Below are positions 32,761-45,505 of a stretch of DNA of 64,000 nucleotides, piece by piece (position 1 is the stretch's first letter; each line of letters opens with the position of its first letter). The notes beneath the pieces were generated by a model. It worked only from the letters and a program-made list of their open reading frames with translations. It was not told where the DNA came from and did no database searches. The position numbers were made by a program, and so were the translations under genes. Source of the DNA: Phaseolus vulgaris (Eukaryota > Streptophyta > Magnoliopsida > Fabales > Fabaceae); NCBI RefSeq assembly GCF_000499845.2, contig NC_023754.2:9921949-9985948 (forward strand), written 5' to 3'.

Positions 32761-35700
32761 CTCAATATCATCCTATATATGTATCAACATACATACTCAC
32801 ACTAGCCCATAATATCATACAAATATCCCCATACAATATACATAAATAAATATATCATACACTAGTGTAAATACAGTAATTTATGATGTATTTTCAATGA
32901 TGATTTCTTAATAACCATTTTAAAAAAGGTGCAATGAAAATTTTGAAATCTTGAAGTCACTTTCAAGAATGATTATTTTCCAACCATTTTCAAGAAAGGC
33001 AGTGATGAAATTTTATAATTCATTTAATATCAATATTGAACTTTTGCAACAATTCTAGTTAACCATTATCAAAAGAGGAGAAATAACGATGGTTATGATG
33101 AAATTTTTTAGTATTAACACCTTGACGCTTAAACGTAACTAGCTCATTACATTTTTTAAACATACTTCTATCTCAAATCACTAGACTTTCTTTGAAAGTT
33201 GAGAATTGATTGTACATATGTCTCAAGACTTGATAGAGGTTCAAATTTTGACAAGAAAAGATAGACCTAGGTAATTAAAATGATTATGGGAAGTACAAGA
33301 TGTACACGTAACTAACATTGCTAAAATTTTGCATACTTATTGGGAACGTCATATACACAAGCAAAAGATGTTCTTCAATTTTACATGTCGTTGGAGAACA
33401 TTAGGTGCCAAATTTAACTAATGTTCTTCAGATTCCTCAAGTTACCTAAGAACATCATATACAAATGCAATTGGTTTTCATTGGTTCTCCACTGAAGAGC
33501 TTTACTCTTACATGCAACCCTAGTACTTCCGATCCAACATGAAACCTTGTGTCATTCAAACTAAGATGTGAGGAAAGATCTTGCTACAAGAATCTTTACA
33601 AAGGAAATATTATATTTTTAAACTTTCTAACTAAAGCTTAACTAAGGTAGCTTAAGGACCTTACATTCTCAAGAGCTTATTAGGTGAGAAAATGTCCAAC
33701 ACTTAGAGGCTCTAATGATGATATTGCTCAATTGAGAAAATTTCCAAAATCTTCTAATTAGTGCATGGTGAGATCACATTCTGAAAAGAGTGATGTTTTA
33801 AGGGATGAAGGTAGAAAGAGAGTAGCAAAAATATTAAAAAAATAAAAGAAAAAGGCTTGTATATGATAGCTACTTTAGTCACATTCAATTTTCAAACGAA
33901 AACTAAGTTTCCCTCTATTGTAGTACACAATCACCTAGGTCAAATCCCAAAGAAAACATGTTAGTTGAATTTATTGTTTAATGTTCTTTTCTTCAATAAT
34001 TAAATGGGAAGATTTAGAATTTGAGTTTTTAAAATGTAAATGAATAAAAAGTAAGACAAAGTGTAGAATAGATCATCTAATAAGACAATTGTCCAATAGA
34101 CCGTCTACCAACACTTCAATTGTAAAGAAGTAAAAAATAAATGGCAAATTGTAAACATCTTGAAAGTAAATTGGAATTTGGAATAGAAATGTAAACAAAA
34201 TTAATAGAAAATGAAATTACAGTAAATGTCTGAAACAGAAAATGCATTAGACGCTTAAAAGAAAAACTTTACCAAATGACTTTAAAATTGGAAATCGAAT
34301 CGAAATTCAATATATGCTAAAAATGAAAGTGCAATATGTATGACAGTATATATAAAAAGTAAGTACAATTATTCGACCATCTAGTTGACTATCGTATATT
34401 AGACTGTTTAGTAGTTATACAAAAGAGAAAAAGAGAAAAGAGAGTTTCTAATGAAGAACAAACGAAATTGCATAAAGTAAAATGAATTGAAAAGAACTAA
34501 GTACAACAATTAAACATTCTAGTTATCAATCTCTAACTAGACCATCTAATTGCAAGTAAATGTAAATTAATTAAACTTAAATTGCAAGAAATTTAAATGA
34601 TTGAAAAGTATATTGCAAGAAACATAAATGACTAAAAATGTAAAAGACAAAAGAATAAATTGTAGGAAAAATAAATTATATAAGCATATAAATTGTAAAC
34701 ATAAAACAGAGCATGACTACATGGCAAATTGAGATTGAATTAGAATTTCTTAAAAGTGAAAGACAAATGTAAAATTCAATTGTAAATGACATAAATGTAA
34801 AAAAACACGAATTGAACATAAATGCAGTAAAGAAAATAAAAACCTAATTTTGGAATGAAAAATAGGGACCGAAACCATAATTCAGAGCTCTACTTCAAAT
34901 GCAAGGGACCCAAAACTTGATTCCTAGTTAATGAAGAAAATATATAAATAATCAATTTGTATGTTCTTAAAAATCCATTTTCAATCTAAAACAAAATTTT
35001 GAAAGATTTTGAAGAGAAAAACATAGTATCGTCTAACATGGTTTTTGAATCACTGAAACCTGTTTCCAAAATCAAATTTGTTTCAAAAGATGAACTGAGA
35101 AAGTGTGAAAAGTAAAGAAAAGAAGAAATACAAATGAAGAAGAAAAACTTTAATATATTGCTTAGAACTCTAAATGTCAAAAACAAAAAACGAGAAACTA
35201 TAAAATCTGAAATATAACTCTAACTAATGTCGCACCTAAAGACTAACTACTAACTATCTTTGATTAATGGTTTTTCACTTCTATTTATAGACTTTCAAGA
35301 CTTAACAACTAGGTTGACCTTGTATCGAGCCCACAAATTTGATCTAAACTAAATATTTCAACTTCTTTCTTTTCAACGCAGTATTGATTGTCTAGTGTCT
35401 GTTGATCATTGACTTTTGCCCGTCTATTGTCTGTTTCTACATAATTTTTGCTCTTTTAAGTTTCGATTTCCAATCTTCATTACATCAACACCTTCACTCG
35501 AGCTTCCAAAGTCAAAATTAGTTAAAAAATTATTCTTTCAAATTATCAAAACACTCATCAGACGATTCAGGCAAAGTATAAGTTGTAAAATGCAAATTTG
35601 TATGGCGTTCTTGTAAAATCTTTAATATTTATGAAAACAAAAATACAAATCTAATCTTAAAAATAGAAAATAAGAACAAAAGAAATCTAAAAAAAATACA

Positions 35701-36998
35701 ATTACTCTAGAAAATACTTAAAAACCAAGAGTTATCTATTACGAAGTGGGATCTCCAACATTATCCATATACAAGTGAAAAAATAGAAAAGAGAAACATG
35801 ATCTTATATGAAACAATAACAATTTAGACAAAATGTAAAGTATTTTTTTTTTAAATATTGAGAACTCTAATAAATGAAAAATAAATAGGACAATTAGAGA
35901 ACACATAAGGAAGGAATAACAAGTAATTTTTCATTCCAAATGACTATACACGTTTACAATGTTTGCGTACACCAGAGCTATCAACGGTTACCTAAGTTTA
36001 TGACACAAACCATGTCTCTTTTAAGAAGTTTTGATCTTTTAAATAAATGTCTACACTTCATCTCTTTATAACTTCTCGAGTTCTTGATGAATGCCAAATT
36101 GCACTTTCATAATTATCTTTATCTTCTTCTTTTTTCACTTATTATCGAGTTTCTCAAAAGGATCTTCTTAGCTTAAAACAAATTTTATCTAACATCTTCA
36201 CGTATGAACTAACCTCATTTTTGTTGTCACCTTGATCAGTTTCTTTATATGGTTAAGAAAGTAGGGATTGGTAATGTTATTAGGAAGATTTACTAAGAAA
36301 GTCTGAGAAAGAAACTTGAATGGATAATGCTTTTTCAATTCCATTTTTTGGCTTTTAATTTAATTGGATAGTGTTTTGTTCAATTTTGAATCTTGTAATC
36401 AAAATATAAAATTTGTTTGAAAGGATTCCTTAGCATCGTGCCCTTAATAGGAGTGAACCGTAGTGCAAACTTTAAGTTCTTGTGCAAAATTGTTAAAAAG
36501 GGTATTGCTGAAGACTTTATATATAATAATCTTTTTTCGAAACTTAAATTTTACAATAATTATATATTTAGTTAAATTTATTTGGAATAAGTATAATTGA
36601 TAAAGAACTAAATATTTCAGAATTTGACTCCTCTAAAATAGACTACTGCAATAATAATCATTAAGTACAATTAACTACGGTAATTATAACGGCTTTTATA
36701 TGTTTTAAATATATTCAATTTTTCATCATAAATTTAATCATTAATTTTATAATTTTACTTTATCTGTTAGAGGGCACTCCTCTCACATTAAAGGAGTCAA
36801 CTCCATCACAATGACAGTATTTATTATATAGATATTAATGTAACACTGAGCATTAAATCAACAAATAAATATTTTTATACAATGTTAGTTATTTTGATAT
36901 TAAACATAATGTATTGCTTAAATTTAATAATTAAACTATAAACTTATTAAATGTGCAATTTTAATTAGAATCTCTGTGTATAAAATATCTTATATATA
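32761..36998. other. long AT-rich stretch, no gene seen
   Basis: Low-complexity A-rich DNA with recurring aaatgtaaa, aattgcaag and aaatgaattg words (34000-34850). Open frames such as 34986-35186 (minus) are Phe/Ser-rich and not family members. The only recognisable item is the TRIM scrap at 35731-35760. Confidence 0.55.
35731..35760 (-). mobile_element. 30-bp TRIM LTR scrap
   Basis: On the minus strand TGTTGGAGATCCCAC (the TRIM LTR start) is joined directly to CTTCGTAATAG, the sequence found at the LTR end of the copy at 45725-45844. The middle ~90 bp of the LTR is missing; a shared CCAC at the junction suggests deletion at microhomology. Confidence 0.55.
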
Positions 36999-37288
36999 TG
37001 ATGTATATTATTACAGTAAATGAAGATGAATATTTCTTGTATGATGTGATGCTTTAATGTAGCGTACGTAATCGCACGTAATCATAATGAAGAAAGAGAG
37101 ATTTTGATGAACCCTAATTGTAGAGAAAAATAAATATAAAAGAAACTTTTATTCACTTGTATATTAGAGAGTAAAATACATGGTGTATATATAAGAAAAA
37201 GATTAAGACCTGGCTGAAACAGAAAAGGAAAGTTGGGTCAAACAAACAAAGCCCAATAATTTAAAATAAAAAATTAAATATATTAACA
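36999..37288 (-). repeat. 3' LTR of a truncated Copia element
   Basis: On the minus strand the pol end is followed by CAGCTTGAGGGGGTG, a polypurine tract, and then the LTR start TGTTAATATATTTAA at 37288. The outer limit near 36999 (TGATGTATATT) is a guess from TG...CA pairing and nearby atata repeats. A ~35-bp copy of the same LTR edge, ending tattaaca, lies at 39536-39570. Confidence 0.5.
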
Positions 37289-37316
37289 CCCCCTCAAGCT
37301 GGGGAGTAGATATTTG

Positions 37317-39570
37317 TCAGGCCCAGCTTGGATTTGAGAGTAGAGAATTGTGCGGAAGCAAGGGCTTGGTGAATATGTCAGCAACTTGCATTGCAGAAGT
37401 AATGGGTAGTAGTTTGAGGAGACCAGAGTTAAGTTTTTCACGAACTAGGTGGCAATCAATTTCGATATGCTTGGTTCGTTCATGAAAAACTTGATTGGAA
37501 GCTATTTGAAGGGCAGATTTGTTGTCACAGTACAGGGTTGCAGGCTGGGAGAGAGGAAGATGTAAATCCTGAAGGAGGTAAGACAACCATTGTAACTCAC
37601 ATGTGGTGGTGGCAAGGGCTCTATACTCGGTTTCAGAGGAGCTGCGGGAGATAGTTGACTGCTTCTTTGATTTCCATGATATTAGGAGTCTCCTAAGTAG
37701 ATGGAATATCCAGTGACAGATTTGTGTGTGGTAGGACATGTTGCCCAGTCAGAGTCACTAAAACCACAAAGGTGAAGTGAACTAGTGTGAGAAAAATATA
37801 GTCCTTCACCAGGGGTGCCCTTGAGGTAATGCAAAAGACGTGAGACAGCTTGTTGATGATGAGTTGTGGGTGCAGATATGAATTGGCTTAAATTGTGGAC
37901 AGCGAAGGCGATGTCTGGTCGCGTGTTGGTTAAGTAAATTAGACGTCCAAGGAGTCTTCTGTATTGAGAAGTGGCATCAGCATCGAGAGGTGAGCCTTGG
38001 TCGGGAGAGAGACGGGAGGTGTGAGTCATAGGAGTGGCCATAGGTGCAGAGTCAAGTATGCCAGTTTCTTGAAGGAGATCAAGAGTATACTTGCGTTGAC
38101 TTAAATGAAGACCAGTACTGTTGCGAGCAATTTCCAGTCCCAAAAAGTAAGTGAGATTACCTAAATTTTTTATCTTGAAGTGATGGTGAAGGGATGCAGT
38201 AATTGTATTGATTTCCTCCGTGTCTTCACCAGTTAAGAGCAAGTCATCAACATAAACAAGAATAACAGTGAGTTTATCATTATTATATTTAAGAAAAAGA
38301 GAGTGATCAGCAACAGAAATAGAGTAATTATTTGATAAAAGAAAAGTAGAAAGTTTGGCGTACCATTGGCGACCAGCTTGACGAAGGCCATACAAAGATC
38401 GTTGAAGCTTGCAAACATGCTGGGGAGAAGGAAGAGAGAGGCCAGGTGGGGGGTCATGTATATCTCTTCATGGAGATCACCATGAAGAAATGCATTATTG
38501 ACATCAAGTTGTTTTAAAATCCAATTTTTGGTAGTGGCAATAGCAAGCAGAAGGCGGAGGGTAGTGAGTTTAGCAACAGGTGCAAAAGTGTCTAAATCAG
38601 AATGGTATTTGATTTTATATACCCATTTACAACCAATAGTTTTCTTTCCTGGAGGGAGAGGGGTAAGTTGCCAAGTATTGTTAGCAGCAAGAGCTTGAAG
38701 CTCATCTTGCATGGCAGATTGCCAAGAAGCATGTTTGGAGGCTTCGTTATATGTCCGAGGTTCAGGATGAGAATTGATAGAGGAAATAACATTTCTAAAA
38801 TTGGAAGATAAGGAATTGTAAGACAAGTAATTATGAATAGGATATCTACTACTTACAGTGTTGGTTGCAGTGTGGAAATCTGCAAGATAGGCAGGTTGTC
38901 GGTGAGGTCGATCTGATCTTCTTGGAAATTGGGGTGAGATGCTTCCTGGAGATGCAGGCGGTGATAATTCTGATGGAGGTACAATGTTGGATGCAGGAGC
39001 AGAGGCACTATTTGTTGGAAGATCATAGGATAATGAGGCTGGTGGAGGAACAGTATTGGGTGCAGGAGTAGAGGCACATGGCTCGACAGGAGGTGCAGTA
39101 TCAGAAAAAAAATCAAAAGCATAATTATATGCATTAGAAATAGGGAGAGATAAAGTGTTAGGGTCCTTAGGCAAGCCACTGTCCAATTTATATGGAAAGT
39201 GGTTTTCATGAAAGATTACATGTCTTGATATCTCTATGCTATGAAACTTTAAATTTAAGATAATATAACCTTTTGTATTTTGCGGGAAGCCAAGAAAAAT
39301 ACCTTTGATAGATCTATCATCTAATTTTTTTCCTATGTGCAGTAATGGTACTAGCATAACAGAGACAACCAAACACTTTTAGAAAGGAAATGTCATATGG
39401 TTTTCCAAACAACTTTTCATGAGGAGTGATGTTATCAAGTAATGGAGTAGGAATAACATTTATTAAGAAAACATCATGATTTACAGCAAATTCCCAAAAA
39501 ATAGGAGGAAGATTTGCTTGAAAAAGTAAAACCCGAATAATTTAAAATAGAAAATTAAATATATTAACAT
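37317..39570 (-). pseudogene. Copia pol pseudogene: integrase tail, RT, RNase H
   Basis: Minus-strand order. The integrase C-terminal part (39527 down to about 39200: FGKPYDISFLKVFGCLCY, then GIFLGFPQNTKGY). A Pro/Ser/Ala-rich linker. RT (WQSAMQDELQALAANNTWQL, GCKWVYKIKYHSD, DTFAPVAKLTTLR, QLDVNNAFLHGDLHEEIYM), the YVDD active site (VILVYVDDLLLTG) and PATPMTHTSRLSP. RNase H ([18 protein letters not shown] and [11 protein letters not shown]). Between KIKYHSD and DTFAPVAKL about 20 residues usual in RT are lost in frame. A frameshift near 38395 separates the first half from MYGLRQAGRQWYAKL, and another near 37690 precedes RNase H. Gag, protease and most of integrase are missing: at 39527 integrase runs straight into LTR-edge sequence. 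Confidence 0.9.
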
Positions 39571-40547
39571 ATATATTAGTATCAGTAGCATATATTTTAA
39601 AGCTAAAAGATTAAAATAAAAATTAAATACTAAATTTTATATTAATAAATAATATAATAATACTAAATGTTATATTAATACTAAATTTGATGAATAATTT
39701 GCACTATATATATTTTTATGAGAATTTTTTTAAATTTTATATCAAATCAGATTGCATTAACATTAAATATTATACTTTTATTCATATATATATATATATA
39801 CATATATTATTTTTCTTAATAAATTATTAGGTATATAATTTCTAAAATGAATTGTTTGAGATAATGCTTTATAATTATCTTTGATTAAGCATAAAGTTCT
39901 TTTTTTACCTTCCATAGGATCAACTATTAGAATTATAACTAGAAGAAGATAGAAAGTTTGAGACTCAACTAAGCTCAATAGGTCCAAACTCTTATCATTA
40001 TAGGTCTAATTTTAGTTTGTAAATATTGTTCAGAGTAGAGGCAAATTCTTCCTAAACCTTATCATTTTGAACCTGCACCCTACAAAATTTTAAAATATCA
40101 TAATTTTCCTCGCGCGTTTTATTTGACATGAGGAAGCTAACAGTGAGGTTTGTATGAGTATGAGTATGTGTGCTTAAATACAGTTTGGGTATGGGTATGA
40201 AATGATGGAAGATGGGCATCCGAATATCGGAGTTTGAAGAGGTACTCCGGATGAAGATATTCCTAAGGTTTTTTAAAAACTGATAGTGGCTTTTGGATAT
40301 AAAAAAATGCGGAAATTAATATAATATGTTCCATAAATGTGCGTAAAAGAAGGGAGATAAGAAGAGGTAATTATGGATGGAGAAATGTGGAAGGGTATAC
40401 ATTATGGACGTAGATACCCGAAAATTTTGTTATTCGGATTTGCTTGTCCAAAATACATTATATAGTTTTGGATACCTCATTCCGAAATAAGTAATTTCTT
40501 CTATGGATTTGTGTATCTGGATTGCTAAGTTTATGTTTTTGGATTTT
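39571..40547. other. AT-rich intergenic DNA, no gene seen
   Basis: An (at)n tract lies at 39783-39806. No recognised feature otherwise. The strip ends beside the GTTTT target copy of the next solo LTR. Confidence 0.55.
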
Positions 40548-40552
40548 GTTTT

Positions 40553-41162
40553 TGTTCCTACTAGGGAGATGGGACCTAGAGAACTATTGAAGTCTTCTTC
40601 TCCTTCCTTCGGTCGGTCAGGTTGCTGGGTGATGAGCTGGGATTCTTCTCGTCCTCTTGCTTCTCCTTCGGCACTCAGTCTCGGGTGAACACCGGATGGT
40701 GGGGGTATCTGTGAAGGCACTCCGACGCTCAAGTCAGTAAAGCGGGTGGTCAACTCTCAGGTAGGTGAACAATAATAAATGACATACCTTACTCATTGGG
40801 ATGCGTGCCATTTATATTATTCTAATGGGCCTACCTTGTTGGGCCCATTTATCGGAGTGGACCCTGCTTAGGGTTGCATTACCTAATTCTTAATGACAGA
40901 TTAGCTTCACTGACCTTGGTTTGAGCATTAGCGGTAATATGGGTCGGCCATCGGCCAGGTCCCCTGGTCTCGGTCATCTCGGCCCAAGTCTTCTAAGGTC
41001 TTGACCAGGTAGACCGTCGGCCTCGTCGTCTCGGCCGAGTCTCTCAGGTCTCGGTTGTCTCAGCCAAGTCTCCTAAGGTCTCGGTCAGGTAGACTAGGTC
41101 TCGGTCAGCCAGGTGGGTCTCGGGCAGGGAGACCAGGGGTCGACCTCGCCCATACCGGTACA
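40553..41162 (+). mobile_element. solo LTR, 610 bp, Tat/Retand-type gypsy, GTTTT target duplication
   Basis: Starts TGTTCCTACTAGGG and ends TACCGGTACA, with GTTTT on both sides (40548-40552 and 41163-41167). It holds ggcactccgacgctcaagtc followed by ag, a signature I associate with LTRs of the Ogre/Tat/Retand branch of Ty3/gypsy. 40960-41150 is an imperfect array of ctcggtc/tcggccaggt words. G+C content is well above the flanks. No PBS, PPT or gene is attached. The duplicated pentamer is low in complexity, so the borders carry some doubt. Confidence 0.7.
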
Positions 41163-41413
41163 GTTTTTTCTGTCATGTGGTTTTTTGGAGGCAACAATAT
41201 GATTAATAAAGTATATTCATACACGAGGTTATCAGGGGAGGTTGATGTGTGAGACGAGCTAGATGATGTTGATCTTCAGTAGTCAATATCTTATAATGTG
41301 TTAGATAATGAATGTAAGACACATCAGTGCAGTGAGAGCATAACTATACACATATTTCGTATGTGTGAAGTGTATTTTATGAATGCTATATAATTTGACA
41401 TATGTAATTGTAG

Positions 41414-43975
41414 GTATTTGCTACTCGAGATGACCTATTGGTGTAGGTGAGAAGAGTTGCTTTTGGTTTTGGCTTTGTTATTGTTATATTAAAGTTAGAT
41501 ACATGGATTTGGCAATGAGGAAGGATGACATTCATATTATTAGGTTATGATAGAGGAGGTAAATACAAATAGTATAGGAAGGATGTAGATGTCAGTCACA
41601 GCGAATGTCCCAAGGTCGTATCACTAGGTAGAATTGTTCTAGTGAATGCAACGCAGCAGGGCTCGAGGGTTCAGTTATCTCAATCATGACAATGAAGTGA
41701 AATGGCAATTGTGTAAAATCTGACTTGATGTGTTTGCCCTAGATCTTACATCAACAACTGTGCATGGTGACGATGGGTATGTAGGTAAGACGGATATGAA
41801 ATTTTTTCAGCTGCGTGCTCCTCTACCAATTGGGAAGGCATTTTACCTTACTCAGGTAACTAAAACCACAAGTGGTAATTGTCAATAATCATATCTATCT
41901 ATATGTGATGAATTACATAATCTTGTCGAACAATTATAGATGTTTAAAGCCCCTAAGAAGAACCAGCAAGCAACCTAATTACCTCATTTCTATGTTTCCA
42001 AAATTCCTCCTAGTCATTCATTACGGAATGATTTCATAAACAGGTGCTTAAGCGAATAGTCTACTAGGAAATGTGAATGTCCTTTCAGATTGTGAGGCAA
42101 ATCAATAGTAGATGTTGAAGGATGAATGGTGAAATTAATTTTTGGGTCTCATAATCATGACTTGGCGAAGACATCGGTATGTCATCCGTATGTTGGAAGG
42201 TTAATAGCTGATGAAAAGGCTATGGTTGTCGATAAGACAAAGAGTTTAGTAAAACCAAGAAATATTTTGCTTACCATGAAGGAGCATAATGAGAAGAATG
42301 TGACCACCATAAAGCTAGTTTATAATGTCATGAGTCTTCATTAAAGATCACAACAAGGTTACAGAACATAAATGCAGCAATTGATGATGTTACTTGAGCA
42401 AGACATGTATGTGCATTGGTGTGGATTTGAAGTGTTGTTCATTGTCGTGCAAGTTATTTTTTGGACACACCTAGATTCAATGAAACTACTGAATTCCTTT
42501 AATATTGTAATATTGATGGATAGTACGTACAAAACTAAGAGGTACAAAATGTCGTTACTTGAGGTTGTTAGGATTACATCAACGGGGTTGACCTTTTTTG
42601 TTGCTTTTTTTTACTAGCAGTTGAAAAGGAAAATAACTTTGTATGAGCCATTGAGAGACTTAAAGGGTTATTATTTAGAGTTGATGCATACCCTAAGGTC
42701 GTTGTCAGTGATAGAGATGTTGCTCTAATGAATGCAATAAAAGTTATTCCATAAGCTTATAATCTCCTATGTCAATTTCACGTTAATTAAAATGGGAAAG
42801 CAAAATGTAAAATGTTGGTGCATCCAAGAGAGGCATGAGATCAAGTAATCCAAGTTCGGGGATCTATTGTGGATTGTCATATTGTAGAAGCCTTTGAGGA
42901 TTATGTGCATGCATTTGAAGTTGTTTGTTCCCCATAACCTATATTTGTTGAATATGTGACGGTACTTGGTTAAGTCCACATAAGGAAAAAATTGTTAAGA
43001 CGTGGATGGATAAGGTGATGCACTTAGGCAACGCAACAAGTAACAAGTATATACTTGATTTTCATGTCTTTGTTTTCCTTTATATGTTTCAGGCTATGTG
43101 TTAGAAACATGATATTTGTTTTCCTTTGTAGCGTTGAGGCGACACATTGGAGTCTAAAGAGAATGTTGTAGAACTCCATGGAGACTTAAGTTATTGTTGG
43201 GATTCTAATAGCAAGATGATTATGTTACAACATAATGCAATTAAAGCTTCATTTTAAAAGAGTTTTCATGTGGTGGGACATTTTTTTAACGTCACAACAT
43301 ACAAAAAATTGGTTGGCCTTGTGTCTAAATATTCTTTACAACATATTGTCGTAAAGATTGATAAAGTTAAATATGTTGGCTTTGATAAAGATCATTGTGG
43401 ATGTACCTTTAGATGTACTCACGATCTTCCTTGTGTTTATGAATTGACTTTCTTTGGTGTGGGTAGTATGCCACTTCAATCGGTGTATGTCTATTGGACT
43501 CAATTAAGTATTTTAGATATTGGAAGTGATGATTGCGCATCAGAGTTATCAATCGAGAAGGATTTCGATGTCATCATGAAGTGCTTAAATAGGTTGACAT
43601 TGCTACTAAGGTTAACATAAAAGTAAATTGCACAAAATTGTATTTCCAGATAAGACATCTATATGTGCACCACTGGATAAGGTCAAAACGAAGGGTGCTC
43701 AAAAGAGTCATCCTACTAAATTTATGAGATCAATTAAGCGAATCCCTTCTCTTTTTGAACATGTAGATGTCCTACATTCATAACATGATAGTTGTTCAAC
43801 TAAGAAATCTAGTGAGGGATACATCCATCAAATTGCTCCAACAAAATAAATTCCTTTGCTATATCAATTCCTAGTACGGTTCCAACCATACATTGTTGAT
43901 GTCGTTGATGTTAAGGGTTAAGGTCATTGTGGATACCATGTTATTGCTGCCCAATTGGGTTGATTTGTTTGATGG
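41414..43975 (+). pseudogene. MULE transposase pseudogene running into an OTU-like domain
   Basis: Readable blocks in order. A FAR1-like N-terminal zinc-finger region (ATRDDLLV...VRRVAFGFGFVIV, then GRMTFILLGYDRGGKYK), followed after a ~460-nt unrelated stretch by KCECPFRL and KLIFGSHNHDLA. LVKPRNILLTMKEHNEKNVT. The MULE transposase core (NIVILMDSTYKTKRYKMSLL, with the first catalytic Asp; VDAYPKVVVSDRDVALMNAI, with the second). A SWIM-like zinc-binding region (FDKDHCGCTFRCTHDLPCVY). Last, VDVVDVKG...GHCGYHVIAAQLG, the Asp/Gly/Cys start of an OTU cysteine-protease domain. Many stops and frameshifts break it, so no transposase is made. This transposase-plus-OTU arrangement is known in some plant MULE-related proteins. 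Terminal inverted repeats were not found. Confidence 0.8.
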
Positions 43976-43979
43976 TGAT

Positions 43980-44100
43980 TGTTAGATATCTCATATTCAT
44001 GTAATGGGCTTAGCCCATATGTTTCTTTTCCTATATAAACATAACCTTATGTGTTCAATATACACAAGGAATTTACCCTATTCTTCCTTTTTTCTTTAAT
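43980..44100 (+). repeat. 5' LTR (~121 bp) of a small Copia element
   Basis: Begins TGTTAGATATCTCATATTC, contains a TATA box (cctatataaacata) and ends near tttctttaata just before tggtatctagaac (44102), a variant initiator-tRNA PBS. The same sequence recurs at 45506-45612. Confidence 0.75.
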
Positions 44101-44360
44101 ATGGTATCTAGAACATAAGGTTAGGGTTTAGGGTTCAATTTTTATTGGTGAACCCACTATTCACTGGAATTTTCCAGCCACCGCCCCATTGTCTCGCCGG
44201 AGCTGCCTCTACCTCGTTGGAGCCGCCGCCGTAATCTCGCTGGAGCCGCCGCCGGAATCTCATCGGAGCTGTTGCCGGAATCTCGTTGGAGCCTTTGCTG
44301 GAGACGCTGCCAGAATTGCTGCCGCCAATTCACTGGTGACTGGATTTGTCCTTATCTTCT

Positions 44361-45505
44361 ATGGCTTCTTCCGCTTCCGCTGCCACTATGGCTTCTTCCG
44401 CTGTCGCTACCACTGTGGCTTCTTCCGCAGTTATTATGTCGGATCCATCTATTTATACTAATTACGTCAATATTCATCATTCCATTGACAAATTGGATGG
44501 AAGCAATTATGACACTTGGGCATCAGATATTAAATTATGACTTAAGAGTCAAGGTTATGTTGATCATCTTACTCATCATACTGTTGCTGAAAATGAGGTT
44601 TCTCGTTGGTTGAAAATTGATGCTCAATTATGCATTGTTATCAAATCGACCATTCACTCATCTTTAAAACAAATATTTAGTACCTATGAGACATGTTCAA
44701 AAGTTTGGGAACAAGCAAAATTATTATACACCAATGATACTCAACGTCTTTATGGTGTGTGTCAAAATCTTCTCACAATTGTTGCTCCCAAATGTCTTGA
44801 TGGTACAATGGTAGAATATCTGAGTAAACTTCATGCTCTTCTTCATGATTTTAATGAGTTATTACCTCCTGCCCCTACTCCTTCTCAAGAACTAGAACAA
44901 AGATCCAAGTTCTTCATGTTATTGGGTTTACATGGCCTTCCTGATGATTATTCTCACGTTCGTGATCAAATTTTGGGATCTCCTATTGTTCTACCCTTTT
45001 GCGCGTGCCAGGTAAACACACCATTGATATAACGTCTCATGTTGATGACTCTTCTGCTTTAGTCTCTCAGCATAATGATCGTACTCGCCCTCACAAGCCG
45101 GGCAAAGGGCGTCACAAGTGTGACCATTGTGGCAAACTTGGCCACAAAATTGATAGATGTTATGCCTTACATGGTCGTCCTCCTAGATTTGTTGTGGTTG
45201 CTAAAATTGCCCTTGTGCAACCTTCTACCATGGACCATACTTCAATTGATACCCCAGGCCAGCATGCTATTTTCAATGAATTTCTTAAATGGTATGAGGA
45301 TCGTCAGAATCCTAGTTCCACGGCTTCTGTTGCACATTCAGGTACATCTTTTGTTGGCCTCACTCACTCCACTTCCCTTGGCCCTTGGGTTCTAGATTCA
45401 AGTGCCATTGATCACATTACTGGTAATAAATCTTTTTTCTCTTCCCTGTCTACTACGGGTTATTTACCTTCGGTTACCATGGCTAATGGATATAGGGTAC
45501 CATCA
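44361..45505 (+). pseudogene. gag and partial protease of the small Copia element
   Basis: ATG at 44361 starts an Ala/Ser-rich leader, then the UBN2-type gag motif HSIDKLDGSNYDTWASDIKL and a TGA where Trp is expected, then KIDAQLCIVIKSTIHSSLKQ and HGLPDDYSHVRDQILGSP. After a frameshift near 45000 the frame continues through the zinc knuckle CDHCGKLGHKIDRC (CX2CX4HX4C) to the protease motif WVLDSSAIDHITGN. In the active enzyme this site is D-S-G; here Ala replaces the Gly. At about 45505 the frame runs into the 3' LTR, so integrase, RT and RNase H are absent. Confidence 0.85.

Noticed and set aside
38498..39071. Plus-strand frames opposite Copia pol
   Set aside because: Antisense of the Pro/Ser-rich linker and RT. 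No independent evidence.
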